NCBI RefSeq assembly: GCF_002843305.1
Contig: NZ_PGSG01000111.1
Coordinates: 1 to 45,604, forward strand
Direction of reading: 5' to 3'
Source of the DNA: Streptomyces barkulensis
GTDB lineage: Bacteria; Actinomycetota; Actinomycetes; Streptomycetales; Streptomycetaceae
DNA length: 45,604 bases
In this document: piece by piece, positions 27,406 through 35,493 of the stretch
Layout: each line of letters opens with the position of its first letter
Position numbering within the stretch: the stretch's first letter is position 1
The notes under the pieces: generated by a model
The model's input: only the letters and a program-made list of their open reading frames with translations
Told to the model about the DNA's origin: nothing
The model's database searches: none
Translations under genes and position numbers: made by a program

Positions 27406-27438
27406 GGCCCCGGCCAGGGAAAACCCCTGGCCGGGGCC
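27406..27438 (+). terminator. Terminator of the parA-scpAB-rluB operon
   Basis: A 14-bp perfect stem (27406-27419 with 27425-27438) has an AAAAC loop, 25 bp after the pseudouridine synthase stop. Confidence 0.75.
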
Positions 27439-27451
27439 GGTGCGCACCCGC

Positions 27452-27457
27452 CAGGAT
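27452..27457 (+). promoter_or_regulatory. Possible -10 box before nucleotidyltransferase 1
   Basis: CAGGAT ends 6 nt before ATG 27464. It resembles the TAGGAT -10 element, but AGGA could also be read as a ribosome binding site, so leaderless status is uncertain. Confidence 0.3.
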
Positions 27458-27463
27458 GGGCGC

Positions 27464-28255
27464 ATGGTCACCTCGATCGCCGCCGCCGGCCTGCCCGACC
27501 TGCGCCCCGTGCTCGCCCAGCAGCGCCACCCCCTGGTCTTCGCGACCGTCTCCGGAGCGCACCTGTACGGCTTCCCCTCCCGTGACTCCGACGTCGACCT
27601 GCGCGGGGTCCATCTGCTGCCGGTGGAGGAGCTGATCGGACTGCGGGAGGGCGAGGAGACCGTGAGCCGGATGTGGGACCGGGACGGGACCGAACTGGAC
27701 CTGGTCACCCACGACCTGCGGAAGTTCGTCCGCTTGATGCTCCGCCGCAACGGCTATGTCCTGGAGCAGCTGCTGTCCCCGCTGGTGGTGCACACCACCG
27801 AGGCGCACGCCGAGCTGGCCGCCCTCGCGCCCACTGTGCTCACCCGGCACCACGCCCACCACTACCGGGGTTTCGCCGGCACCCAGTGGCGGCTGTACGG
27901 CAGGACCGGTGAGCTCAAGCCGCTGCTCTACACCTTCCGCGCGCTGCTCACCGGCATCCATCTGATGCGCACCGGCGAGGTCTGCGCTCATCTGCCCACC
28001 CTCGTGGAGGAGGTGAGGGAGGCGCCCGGTCATCTCGCCGGCCTGATCGATGCCAAGGCCGAGGCCGAGCACGGGTCGGCCCCGCTGGACGGCGGGGACG
28101 CCGAGCGCGTACGCGCGGACGTCGAGGCGCTGCACGCCGTACTGGCCGGCGCCCGGGACGTCTCCCGGCTCCCGGACGAGCCCTCGGGCCGGGACGCCCT
28201 CCACGATCTGGTCGTCCGGGTCCGCACGGAGACCGGGTGGCCGGCTCAGACGTAG
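27464..28255 (+). CDS. RlaP-like nucleotidyltransferase 1
   Basis: This 263-aa protein is of the DNA polymerase beta nucleotidyltransferase superfamily, most like the RlaP/YcgL group (PF10127, COG3541). The active-site motif is VSGAHLYGFPSRDSDVDLRG at about residues 27-46, with the G[GS]-x(n)-DxD arrangement (D42 and D44 bind metal). ELDLVTHDLRKFVRLMLRRN follows, and then a mainly helical C-terminal half. RlaP is named for association with RNA ligase and RNA repair, but no ligase is next to it here. The gene runs tail to tail with a second member of the family and the two stop regions overlap by 10 bp. Confidence 0.85.
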   Translation: MVTSIAAAGLPDLRPVLAQQRHPLVFATVSGAHLYGFPSRDSDVDLRGVHLLPVEELIGLREGEETVSRMWDRDGTELDLVTHDLRKFVRLMLRRNGYVLEQLLSPLVVHTTEAHAELAALAPTVLTRHHAHHYRGFAGTQWRLYGRTGELKPLLYTFRALLTGIHLMRTGEVCAHLPTLVEEVREAPGHLAGLIDAKAEAEHGSAPLDGGDAERVRADVEALHAVLAGARDVSRLPDEPSGRDALHDLVVRVRTETGWPAQT

Positions 28256-28989
28256 GCGCGGCGGACGCGGACCAGGAAGTCCTCCACCCGGGCGCGGTCC
28301 GGCCCGGCGGGCAGCGGGGTGCCGGCGGCGGCTTTGTCCACCTCCTCGCGGAGGCGGACCAGCCAGGACTCCACCTCGGGCCAGGACATCTCGCCGCGCC
28401 GTACGGCCAGCAGACGGTCGCGGTACGGACCGGCGTCCAGGACGAGTTCCCCGGTGCGCAGCAGGTCGCGGCAGGACAGCAGCAGCCGCGCCAGGTGCAT
28501 GGCCTGCTTCCAGCGGATCTCGCCGTGGCTCTGCAGCCTTGCCCGCAGTCTGCGGTGCTGCCCCTCGGCGTACCCGGCGAAGGTGCGGTGCGCCTCCCGG
28601 GAGAGGAACGCGCCGCGCAGGGCCAGAAGCTCCCGGCCGGTCTCGTCCAGGCGTTCGACGATGGGGGAGTGCAGGCACTCCAGGATGTTCGGATTCGCGG
28701 CCAGCCCCAGCGCGCAGAAGCGCTCCAGCTCCCAGGAGAACTCCTCCGGGCGCGGGCCCTCCACATGGGTCGGTGGCTTGTCCAGGCGCCAGAAGAGCGG
28801 GGTCGGCGCGGCGTACACGCCGCGCCGGTCGGTGTCGCTGCCCTCGGTCGCCAGACCGAAGGCGCGCGAGCCCATCACACACGAGTAGACGGTGTGGTCG
28901 CGCACCAGGTCGCGCGGGGCCGGACCGTGCGGCACCTGATCGTGGGGGGCCTGGTCGTGCGGGACGGGTATGCCGGGCGCGGAGGACAT
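28246..28989 (-). CDS. RlaP-like nucleotidyltransferase 2
   Basis: This 247-aa protein is a paralogue-like member of the same superfamily. The active-site motif is SCVMGSRAFGLATEGSDTDR at about residues 36-55, with the aspartates of GSDTD. FWRLDKPPTHVEGPRPEEFS and a helical C-terminus follow. The N-terminus has a short degenerate repeat (PHDQAPHDQVPHGPAPRD). Overall identity to the partner gene is low, so this is not a recent duplication. The convergent 10-bp overlap (28246-28255) leaves no room for a terminator between them. The start lies 7 nt after a CACAAT box. Confidence 0.85.
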   Translation of the reverse strand: MSSAPGIPVPHDQAPHDQVPHGPAPRDLVRDHTVYSCVMGSRAFGLATEGSDTDRRGVYAAPTPLFWRLDKPPTHVEGPRPEEFSWELERFCALGLAANPNILECLHSPIVERLDETGRELLALRGAFLSREAHRTFAGYAEGQHRRLRARLQSHGEIRWKQAMHLARLLLSCRDLLRTGELVLDAGPYRDRLLAVRRGEMSWPEVESWLVRLREEVDKAAAGTPLPAGPDRARVEDFLVRVRRAYV

Positions 28990-28996
28990 GGCCGCG

Positions 28997-29002
28997 ATTG
29001 TG
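28997..29002 (-). promoter_or_regulatory. -10 box, leaderless nucleotidyltransferase 2
   Basis: CACAAT on the minus strand ends exactly 7 nt before ATG 28989; no ribosome binding site is present. Confidence 0.4.
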
Positions 29003-29105
29003 GCACGCGGCCGTCTCGCAGGGCGGGCGCGGGCGCGGGGGCCGGAGCGGCGCCTCTACGCTGGTCGGGACAGCAGGACGGCCGCGGACGCAGGGGAGCG
29101 AGCAG

Positions 29106-29309
29106 GTGACGGTACGAGCGGTGCGGGGCGCCGTGCGGTTGGACCGGGGTGTGGCCGGACACGGGGCCGGGCGCACGGGCGAGCGGGCCTCGCGGCCGCT
29201 CACCGGGGTTCCGGAGCACGGCGCGCCGCCGGCCGGCGTCCGGCCCACCGCTGCCCTCGGCCCGCGCGGCGGCTTCCCCGCCGCCCCGCGCAGGGACATC
29301 GCGCGATGA
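29106..29309 (+). pseudogene. Shortened AroH-type chorismate mutase relic
   Basis: This 67-aa reading frame lies where streptomycetes carry a chorismate mutase of about 120 aa, directly before tyrA. Its start TVRAVRGAVRLDRGVAGH closely resembles the AroH family opening (RAVRGAxxLxxDxxGH) with its conserved arginine, and its end RRDIAR resembles the usual LRxDIA ending. A weak TAALGPRGGFPAA segment may correspond to the TATPDLxxxFPAA part. About 50 residues, including most of the second half of the active site, are missing and the middle is degenerate. GGAG lies about 8 nt before GTG 29106, and the stop still overlaps the tyrA ATG (ATGA). It cannot be a functional mutase; it may survive as a translational lead-in for tyrA. 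The alignment is from memory. Confidence 0.65.
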
Positions 29310-30394
29310 GGACCGCGCTCGTCATCGGCACCGGACTGATCGGCACCTCCATCGCCCTGGCGCTGGCCGGGCGCGGGGTGCGGGTGCACCTGGAGGACCA
29401 CGACGCCGACCAGGCCCGCACCGCCGCGTCCCTGGGCGCGGGGACCGACCGGCCGCCGGAGGGGCCGGTGGACCTCGCCGTCGTGGCCGTGCCGCCCGCC
29501 CACATCCCCGCCGTCCTCGCCGCGGCCCAGCGACGGAAGGCTGCACGCGGCTACCTGGACGTCGGCAGCGTCAAGGGCGGCCCGCGCCGGGAGGCCGAGG
29601 CACTGGGCTGCGACCCGGTCACCTACCTGGGCACGCACCCGATGTCCGGACGCGAGATCTCCGGCCCGCTGGCCGCCACCGCAGACCTCTTCGAGGGACG
29701 GCCCTGGGTTCTGACCCCGACACCGGAGACCGACACCGAGGTTCTCAACCTCGCACTGGAGCTGATCTCGCTCTGCCGAGCCGTCCCCGTGGTGATGGAC
29801 GCCGACGCCCACGACCGGGCCGTCGCCCTGGTCTCGCACACCCCGCAGCTGCTGTCCAGCCTGGTCGCGGCCCGTCTGGAGGGCGCCGACGAGACGGCCG
29901 TGCGCCTGTGCGGCCAGGGCATCCGCGACGTGACGCGGATCGCCGCCTCCGACCCGGGCATGTGGATCGACATCCTCTCCGCCAACCCCGGCCCCGTGGC
30001 CGACGTCCTGGCCGCGGTGGCCGGCGATCTGGAGGAGACGGTGCGGGCACTGCGCGCACTGCAGTCCGCCGACGAGACCGAGCGCACCGGCGGGGCGGTG
30101 GGCATCGAGGACGTGCTGCGCCGCGGCAACAGCGGACGGGCCCGGATTCCGGGCAAGCACGGGCAGGCCCCGGCCGCCTACGAGACGGTGGCGGTGCTCA
30201 TCAGCGACCGGCCGGGCGAGCTGGCCGGCATCTTCGCCGACGCCGGACGGGTCGGCGTCAACATCGAGGACGTCCGGATCGAGCACGCCACCGGCCAGCA
30301 GGCCGGCCATGTCCAGCTCATGGTCGAGCCGGGCAGCGTCCCCGTACTGACGGCGGCGCTGCGCGAGCGGGGCTGGGCCATCCGGCAGCAGTAG
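29306..30394 (+). CDS. tyrA: Prephenate dehydrogenase
   Basis: This 362-aa TyrA family enzyme of tyrosine synthesis carries out oxidative decarboxylation of prephenate with NAD(P). The Rossmann motif is VIGTGLIGTSIALAL (residues 6-20). Catalytic-region motifs are THPMSGREISGP, DAHDRAVALVSHTPQLLSS and SDPGMWIDILSAN. The last 75 residues form an ACT regulatory domain (VAVLISDRPGELAGIFADAG, VNIEDVRIEH), so feedback control by an aromatic amino acid is likely. The start overlaps the stop of the chorismate mutase relic by 4 bp. Confidence 0.95.
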   Translation: MRTALVIGTGLIGTSIALALAGRGVRVHLEDHDADQARTAASLGAGTDRPPEGPVDLAVVAVPPAHIPAVLAAAQRRKAARGYLDVGSVKGGPRREAEALGCDPVTYLGTHPMSGREISGPLAATADLFEGRPWVLTPTPETDTEVLNLALELISLCRAVPVVMDADAHDRAVALVSHTPQLLSSLVAARLEGADETAVRLCGQGIRDVTRIAASDPGMWIDILSANPGPVADVLAAVAGDLEETVRALRALQSADETERTGGAVGIEDVLRRGNSGRARIPGKHGQAPAAYETVAVLISDRPGELAGIFADAGRVGVNIEDVRIEHATGQQAGHVQLMVEPGSVPVLTAALRERGWAIRQQ

Positions 30395-30517
30395 GGGCCC
30401 CGGCCGGCGGTAGCCTTGTGCCGGACGGGGAGGGCGTGCCGGCGTTCCCCTCGCCGGCGCTCCCGCGCCCGCGTTCCGACCCGTGCTCCGAGCAGTTCGA
30501 GAAAGGTGCCCGACACC

Positions 30518-31249
30518 GTGGCAGCAACCTCCCGGCAGGCGTCCTCCGTGTCCCCGGACGCCCCGGCCCCCGTCATCGTCGCCATCGACGGCCCCTCCGG
30601 CACGGGCAAGTCGAGCACCTCCCGGGCCGTCGCGGCCAAGCTCGGCCTGAGCTACCTGGACACCGGTGCGCAGTACCGTGCGATCACCTGGTGGATGCTG
30701 ACCCACGACATCGACGTGAAGGACACCGAGGCCGTCGCCGCCGCCGCGGACCGCCCCGAGATCCTCTCCGGCACCGACCCGGCCGAGCCGACCATCACCG
30801 TGGACGGCGCGGACGCCTCCGGCCCGATCCGCACCCAGGAGGTCACCGGCGCGGTCAGTGCGGTCAGCGCGGTGCCCGCGGTGCGCACCAGGATCACCGA
30901 ACTCCAGCGCGCCATCGCCGCGGGAGCCCCCACCGGCATCGTCGTCGAGGGCCGCGACATCGGCACCACCGTCCTGCCCGACGCGGACCTGAAGATCTTC
31001 CTCACCGCCTCGCCCGAGGCCCGCGCGGCCCGGCGCGGCGGCGAGCTGAAGGGCAGCGGCGGCCGCCCGGTCGACCTGGACGCCACCCGCGAGGCCCTCC
31101 TCAGGAGGGACGCCGCCGACGCCGGCCGCAAGACCTCCCCGCTGCGCAAGGCGGACGACGCGGTCGAGGTGGACACCACGGAACTGACCCTGGAGCAGGT
31201 CATCGAGTGCGTCGTCACCCTGGTCGAAGACAAGCAGCAGGCCAGGTGA
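30518..31249 (+). CDS. cmk: Cytidylate kinase
   Basis: This 243-aa (d)CMP kinase has P-loop GPSGTGKSS at residues 25-33, the LGLSYLDTGAQYRAITWWML segment that contacts CMP, VVEGRDIGTTVLPDADLKIF and LTASPEARAARR. It phosphorylates CMP and dCMP with ATP. The GTG start has GAAAGG about 12 nt upstream. The gene is 123 bp after tyrA, and its stop overlaps the acyltransferase start (GTGA), so the cmk, plsC-like and der genes probably form one unit, as in many actinobacteria. Confidence 0.95.
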   Translation: MAATSRQASSVSPDAPAPVIVAIDGPSGTGKSSTSRAVAAKLGLSYLDTGAQYRAITWWMLTHDIDVKDTEAVAAAADRPEILSGTDPAEPTITVDGADASGPIRTQEVTGAVSAVSAVPAVRTRITELQRAIAAGAPTGIVVEGRDIGTTVLPDADLKIFLTASPEARAARRGGELKGSGGRPVDLDATREALLRRDAADAGRKTSPLRKADDAVEVDTTELTLEQVIECVVTLVEDKQQAR

Positions 31250-31920
31250 GCGTGGCGGACGGGGGCGGCGACCCGGGTCTGCCCAGCGCACGGGGCGCCG
31301 CGGTCGGGCGCCGCATCGGGATCGGCCTGATGTACGGGCTGTGGCGGCCCAGGGTGCTCGGCGCCTGGCGGGTTCCGGCGGCCGGGCCGGTGATCCTCGC
31401 CGTCAACCACACGCACGCCGTGGACGGCCCGCTGCTGATGGGGACCGCGCCCCGGCCGGTGCACTTCCTGATCAAGAAGGAGGCGTTCACCGGCCCCCTC
31501 GACCCCTTCCTGACCGGCATCGGCCAGATCGAGGTGGACCGGAAGGCCGCCGACCGCGTCGCGATCACCAGGGCGCTGGGAGTGCTGGGCGCCGGCGGCG
31601 TGCTGGGGATCTTCCCGGAGGGCACCCGGGGTGATGGCGACTTCGCCTCGCTCCGCTCGGGCCTGGCCTACTTCGCCCTGCGGTCGGGAGCGCCCGTCGT
31701 ACCCGTCGCGGTGCTGGGGACGGCCGGGAGGCGGGGGCGTGCGATACCCGCGCTGCCTCCGCTGCGGGCCCGCGTCGACATCGTGTTCGGCGAGCCCTTC
31801 GAGGCGGGCGACGGCAGCGGCAGGCGCACCCGGTCGGCGCTGGACGAGGCGACGGTGCGCATCGGCGAGCGGCTGACGGCCCACCTGGCCGACGCCCGGC
31901 GCATCACCGGTCGCGGTTAG
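31246..31920 (+). CDS. Lysophospholipid/1-acylglycerol-3-phosphate acyltransferase
   Basis: This 224-aa PlsC-type acyltransferase has motif I NHTHAVDGPLL (the NHx4D catalytic pair), an FLIKKEAFTGPLDPFLTGIG segment, motif III FPEGTRGDGDF and a VPVAVLGT motif IV region. Such enzymes transfer acyl chains to lysophosphatidic acid at the membrane; the exact acceptor is not defined. No strong transmembrane helix is visible. GTG 31246 overlaps the cmk stop; GTG 31252 is an alternative start. Confidence 0.88.
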   Translation: MSVADGGGDPGLPSARGAAVGRRIGIGLMYGLWRPRVLGAWRVPAAGPVILAVNHTHAVDGPLLMGTAPRPVHFLIKKEAFTGPLDPFLTGIGQIEVDRKAADRVAITRALGVLGAGGVLGIFPEGTRGDGDFASLRSGLAYFALRSGAPVVPVAVLGTAGRRGRAIPALPPLRARVDIVFGEPFEAGDGSGRRTRSALDEATVRIGERLTAHLADARRITGRG

Positions 31921-32050
31921 GCGACACTGGACCTCTGCACCCGTGGCACCCCGCGCCCACCGCGCGGGGCGCCGCGGTCCCGAAACGGGGGAGGTGCCCG
32001 CAGGGGCACGCAGGGGCACGGACAACACGTACACACGAGGACAGGACTTC

Positions 32051-33517
32051 ATGAACGAGCAGACCCACGTCGGCGACGAGCACGGGCACGGTGAGCTCGG
32101 CGACGCCGAGTACGCGGAGTTCATGGAGCTCGCCGCGCAGGAGGGGTTCGACGCCGAGGACGTCGAGGGGGCGCTCGGCGAGGCCGGGCACGGGCCGCTG
32201 CCGGTGCTGGCCGTCGTCGGCCGTCCGAACGTCGGCAAGTCGACCCTGGTCAACCGCATCCTCGGCCGCCGCGAGGCCGTCGTGGAGGACCGCCCCGGCG
32301 TCACCCGGGACCGGGTCACCTACGAGGCCGAGTGGGCGGGCCGCCGCTTCAAGGTGGTCGACACCGGCGGCTGGGAGCAGGACGTCCTGGGCATCGACGC
32401 CTCGGTGGCGGCCCAGGCGGAGTTCGCGATCGAGGCCGCCGACGCGGTGGTCTTCGTGGTGGACGCCACGGTCGGCGCGACCGACACCGACGAGGCGGTC
32501 GTCAGGCTGCTGCGCAAGGCGGGCAAGCCCGTGGTGCTGTGCGCCAACAAGGTCGACGGCCCCTCCGGCGAGGCGGACGCCGCCATGCTGTGGTCGCTCG
32601 GCCTCGGCGAGCCCCACCCGGTCTCCGCCCTGCACGGCCGGGGCACCGGCGACATGCTGGACGAGGTGCTCAAGGCACTGCCCGAGGCGCCGCCGCAGAC
32701 CTTCGGCGGCGGGATCGGCGGGCCGCGACGGGTGGCGCTGATCGGCCGCCCCAACGTCGGCAAGTCCTCGCTGCTGAACAAGGTGGCGGGGGAGGACCGG
32801 GTGGTCGTGGACCAGCTGGCGGGCACCACCCGCGACCCGGTCGACGAACTGATCGAACTCGGCGGCAAGACCTGGAAGTTCGTCGACACCGCCGGCATCC
32901 GGCGCCGGGTGCACCTGACCGAGGGCGCCGACTACTACGCCTCGCTGCGCACGGCCGCCGCCCTGGAGAAGGCCGAGGTCGCGGTCGTCCTCATCGACGT
33001 CAGCGAGCCGGTCAGCGTGCAGGACACCCGCATCATCACCATGGCGGTCGACGCCGGGCGCGCGCTGGTCCTCGCGTACAACAAGTGGGACACCCTGGAC
33101 GAGGAGCGCCGCTACTACCTGGAGCGCGAGATCGAGACCGATCTGGGCCAGGTGAAGTGGGCGCCGCGGGTGAACGTCTCGGCGCGCACCGGCCGCCACA
33201 TGGAGAAGCTGGTGCCGGCGATCGAGACCGCGCTGGCCGGCTGGGAGACCCGGGTGCCGACCGGGCGGCTCAACGCCTTCCTCGGCGAACTGGTCGCCGC
33301 CCATCCCCACCCGATCCGGGGCGGCAAGCAGCCCCGCATCCTCTTCGGCACCCAGGCGGGCACCCGTCCGCCGCGCTTCGTGCTGTTCGCCTCCGGCTTC
33401 CTGGAGGCCGGCTACCGCCGGTTCATCGAGCGGAGGCTGCGCGAGGAGTTCGGCTTCGAGGGCACGCCCGTCCACATCTCGGTGCGGGTGCGCGAGAAGC
33501 GCGGGCGCAAGAAGTGA
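32051..33517 (+). CDS. der: Ribosome biogenesis GTPase Der
   Basis: This 488-aa EngA/Der protein has two tandem G domains. The first has GRPNVGKST near residue 57, DTGGWE and NKVD; the second has GRPNVGKSS near 232, DTAGIRRR and NKWD. A C-terminal KH-like domain ends in VHISVRVREKRGRKK. It acts in 50S subunit maturation. The N-terminal 50 residues are acidic and His-rich (DEHGHGELGDAEYAEFMELA), an extension seen in actinobacteria. ATG 32051 lies 130 bp after the acyltransferase gene. Confidence 0.96.
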   Translation: MNEQTHVGDEHGHGELGDAEYAEFMELAAQEGFDAEDVEGALGEAGHGPLPVLAVVGRPNVGKSTLVNRILGRREAVVEDRPGVTRDRVTYEAEWAGRRFKVVDTGGWEQDVLGIDASVAAQAEFAIEAADAVVFVVDATVGATDTDEAVVRLLRKAGKPVVLCANKVDGPSGEADAAMLWSLGLGEPHPVSALHGRGTGDMLDEVLKALPEAPPQTFGGGIGGPRRVALIGRPNVGKSSLLNKVAGEDRVVVDQLAGTTRDPVDELIELGGKTWKFVDTAGIRRRVHLTEGADYYASLRTAAALEKAEVAVVLIDVSEPVSVQDTRIITMAVDAGRALVLAYNKWDTLDEERRYYLEREIETDLGQVKWAPRVNVSARTGRHMEKLVPAIETALAGWETRVPTGRLNAFLGELVAAHPHPIRGGKQPRILFGTQAGTRPPRFVLFASGFLEAGYRRFIERRLREEFGFEGTPVHISVRVREKRGRKK

Positions 33518-33520
33518 GGT

Positions 33521-33558
33521 GAGGGGCGGGGCGGACGCCGGTGTCCGCCCCGCCCCTC
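33521..33558. terminator. Terminator of der
   Basis: A perfect 16-bp stem (33521-33536 with 33543-33558) and a 6-nt loop begin 3 nt after the der stop. Confidence 0.85.
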
Positions 33559-33563
33559 GAAAG

Positions 33564-33610
33564 GACCGGTGAGGACCGTGACCCACGGTGGGTCACGGTC
33601 CTCACCGGTC
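33564..33610. terminator. Second hairpin, serving the minus-strand gene
   Basis: A perfect 22-bp stem (33564-33585 with 33589-33610) has a 3-nt loop. It lies 5 nt from the der terminator and extends into the stop codon region of the minus-strand gene ending at 33602. Confidence 0.8.
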
Positions 33611-33940
33611 GTAGGGGCGGCCGTCCCGCGGAGCGGGCGGCAGGACGGCGGGTGCCGGGCCGGCGGGGAGGAAGCCGGCGATCCGGCGCCCGCCGTGCCA
33701 GTGGGCCGTCCCGGTGCCGAAGCCCGTGAACCGCAGCTCCTCCTCGCCGCTCCGGTCCCCGGGCAGGGCCCGGAACAGGCGCCGGTACTCGGCGTACAGC
33801 GCGTCGTAGATCGGAGTGGCCGGGAAGTGGCCCGACACGGGCTCGTGGGGGGCGCGCATCCCCGGGATCCGGCCGCGGTTGAGATGCGCGTCGTGGGCGC
33901 GGGAAGGTTCGTAAGGCTGCACGTCAGTGCCAACGATCAC
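33602..33940 (-). CDS. Small hypothetical protein (Streptomyces type)
   Basis: This 112-aa protein has unknown function. It contains a distinctive PSRAHDAHLNRGRIPGM segment followed by a predicted helical stretch (TPIYDALYAEYRRLFRALPG) and a Pro/Arg-rich tail. There is no signal peptide or membrane segment. Start GTG 33940 is tentative, with no clear ribosome binding site; a longer frame is open upstream to 34048 but overlaps the neighbouring gene and is compositionally different. It probably follows the gene at 34005 in the same transcript (64-bp gap). Confidence 0.6.
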   Translation of the reverse strand: MIVGTDVQPYEPSRAHDAHLNRGRIPGMRAPHEPVSGHFPATPIYDALYAEYRRLFRALPGDRSGEEELRFTGFGTGTAHWHGGRRIAGFLPAGPAPAVLPPAPRDGRPYDR

Positions 33941-34004
33941 GTCGCCCGGCGGATGCGGGCCCGGCAGGGGGAAACCCCGGTAGGGGGACGAGGGGCCGTG
34001 ATCC

Positions 34005-34826
34005 TCAGGTGCCCGCCAGCGGCATGGCCGCGGCCACCAGGAGACCACCCGCCGCGGCCTTCTCCAGCGCCTCGCGCAGCAGGTCCTCGCGCGGCTGCTG
34101 CCCGATGGTGCCGACCGGTGCGGCGTAGACGTGGACCGTCCGGCTCCGGTTGGCCGCGGTCCGCCAGTCGTCGGTGACGGGCAGCGGCTGGTGCGCCTGC
34201 CACCAGGAGGTGGGCTGTCCGCCGGCGGGGCCCGGCTGGAGGATGGCGTGGAGCCGGCCCATGGCCAGCAGGACGGACCAGCCGCCGACCGGCGCGGGGG
34301 CCCTGGCCACGTCGTTCACCGGCATGAAGCCCTGCTCGATGAGGAGCGGCAGGAAGTCGTCGCCAAGGCCGTCGGAGCCTGGGCGGGTGATGGGCGCGGT
34401 GGGCTCGACGACGAGGGCGGGGTGGAGCTGGTCGTCGATGAGTACCTGGCCGCAGGTAACGCCCAGCACGGCCTGGCGCGGGGCGGAGGAGGGGACGGGC
34501 CCGGGACCGGCGGGGGGCGCGCCGGCCGGTGCGGGGGTGTCGGCGGCCTGCCCGCCGGTGATGGTGCGCACGGCGTCCTTGAGCTGCTCCTCGGAGACCG
34601 GGACGACCTGGGACGGGATGCAGGTCGCGTGGGCGAAGGCGAGCACGGCCGTCTCCTCGCCGAGGAAGAGCACGGTGCTGGTGCGCTCCTGCTCGGGGTC
34701 GCCGGGGGCGCGGCAGGAGGTGCAGTCGTAGCTGCCGGGGGCGCTGTCACCGGCGATCAGCCGGGCGGCTTCCTCCTCGCCGATCTCGGCGCGGACGTCG
34801 TCGCTGACATCGAGCATGGGGGACAC
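34005..34826 (-). CDS. Hypothetical protein with CxxC motif
   Basis: This 273-aa protein has unknown function. The N-terminal part has YDCTSCRAPGDPEQE, a CxxC that could bind metal, then a Pro/Ala linker (about 100-125). The C-terminal part has VGGWSVLLAMGRLHAILQPG and RTVHVYAAPVGTIGQQPRED. GTG 34826 has AGGAG 7 nt upstream. I do not recognise a family, but a composed globular sequence and a good ribosome binding site support a real gene. It is divergent from the glycosyltransferase at 35494. Confidence 0.7.
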   Translation of the reverse strand: MSPMLDVSDDVRAEIGEEEAARLIAGDSAPGSYDCTSCRAPGDPEQERTSTVLFLGEETAVLAFAHATCIPSQVVPVSEEQLKDAVRTITGGQAADTPAPAGAPPAGPGPVPSSAPRQAVLGVTCGQVLIDDQLHPALVVEPTAPITRPGSDGLGDDFLPLLIEQGFMPVNDVARAPAPVGGWSVLLAMGRLHAILQPGPAGGQPTSWWQAHQPLPVTDDWRTAANRSRTVHVYAAPVGTIGQQPREDLLREALEKAAAGGLLVAAAMPLAGT

Positions 34827-35493
34827 GGGGAAACTCCTGGCGTTCGGTTCTGGTTCACATGCACAACGGGGGACCGAGTGCCGTGGTAACGCGCCGGGGG
34901 GAGCGCAGGTCGCACGGGCGGATGCGCGGTGCGCGACGCGCGCCGGGGCGTTCCACTTCCCCCCGGAGACCGGGGGCGCGGGGGAGGAGGCGGCGGCGAG
35001 GAGCGCCCGGCGCCCGGTGCGCGGTGCGCCGACCGGGTGGGGCCTCGGCCCCGCACTGGCGCGTTTGCGCCGGTCGCGCGCCTGCGGGGCCCTAGCGTGG
35101 AGAGGTGCAGCACATGTGTCTCGGCCTCCGGGCCACCCCCGTCACCGCTTCGCCCCGCGCCGCCCCACCGGCCCCGGCCGCCGCGCCGTGCCGGTCGCGC
35201 GGCCGTCTCGGGCCGGGCGGGCGCGGTACCGTCCGACGCCGCCGGGGCCCCCGTGCCGCCGCCCACCGGACAGGAACTCCCCGGGCCGCGCGTGGACGGC
35301 GGAACGAGTCGTCCGGTTCCTGAAAAAGGCTCACAACAGACGAACCTTTCGGGTACAAGGCGATCAAGGGGGACAACCCGCGGCGGCCTTCCGAGGTCTC
35401 TTCCGGCAGAGACACGGCATCAACAGGAGCGCGACACAGGAAAACACGGCGCCGGGATGCTTACCCGCGCGCTTTTGTGGGACATGGAGACGG
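34827..35493. other. 667-bp divergent intergenic region
   Basis: No gene is clearly supported. A short frame from ATG 35113 (70 aa, preceded by GGAGAGG) has an Arg/Pro/Ala composition like random GC-rich DNA. Imperfect palindrome GGAAC-N10-GTTCC lies at 35301-35320. The long leader could carry control sites for the glycosyltransferase. Confidence 0.5.

Noticed and set aside
27200..31291. A 1363-aa open frame on the minus strand, and similar very long antisense frames (for example 1309-2490, 2721-4562, 15871-19461)
   Set aside because: They are opposite to well-recognised genes, have Arg/Gly/Pro/His-biased composition and arise from high GC at third codon positions.
35113..35323. A 70-aa leader-type ORF with GGAGAGG upstream of its ATG
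   Set aside because: Arg/Pro/Ala composition is like random GC-rich DNA, and no conserved motif is visible; kept only as a remark in the intergenic entry.
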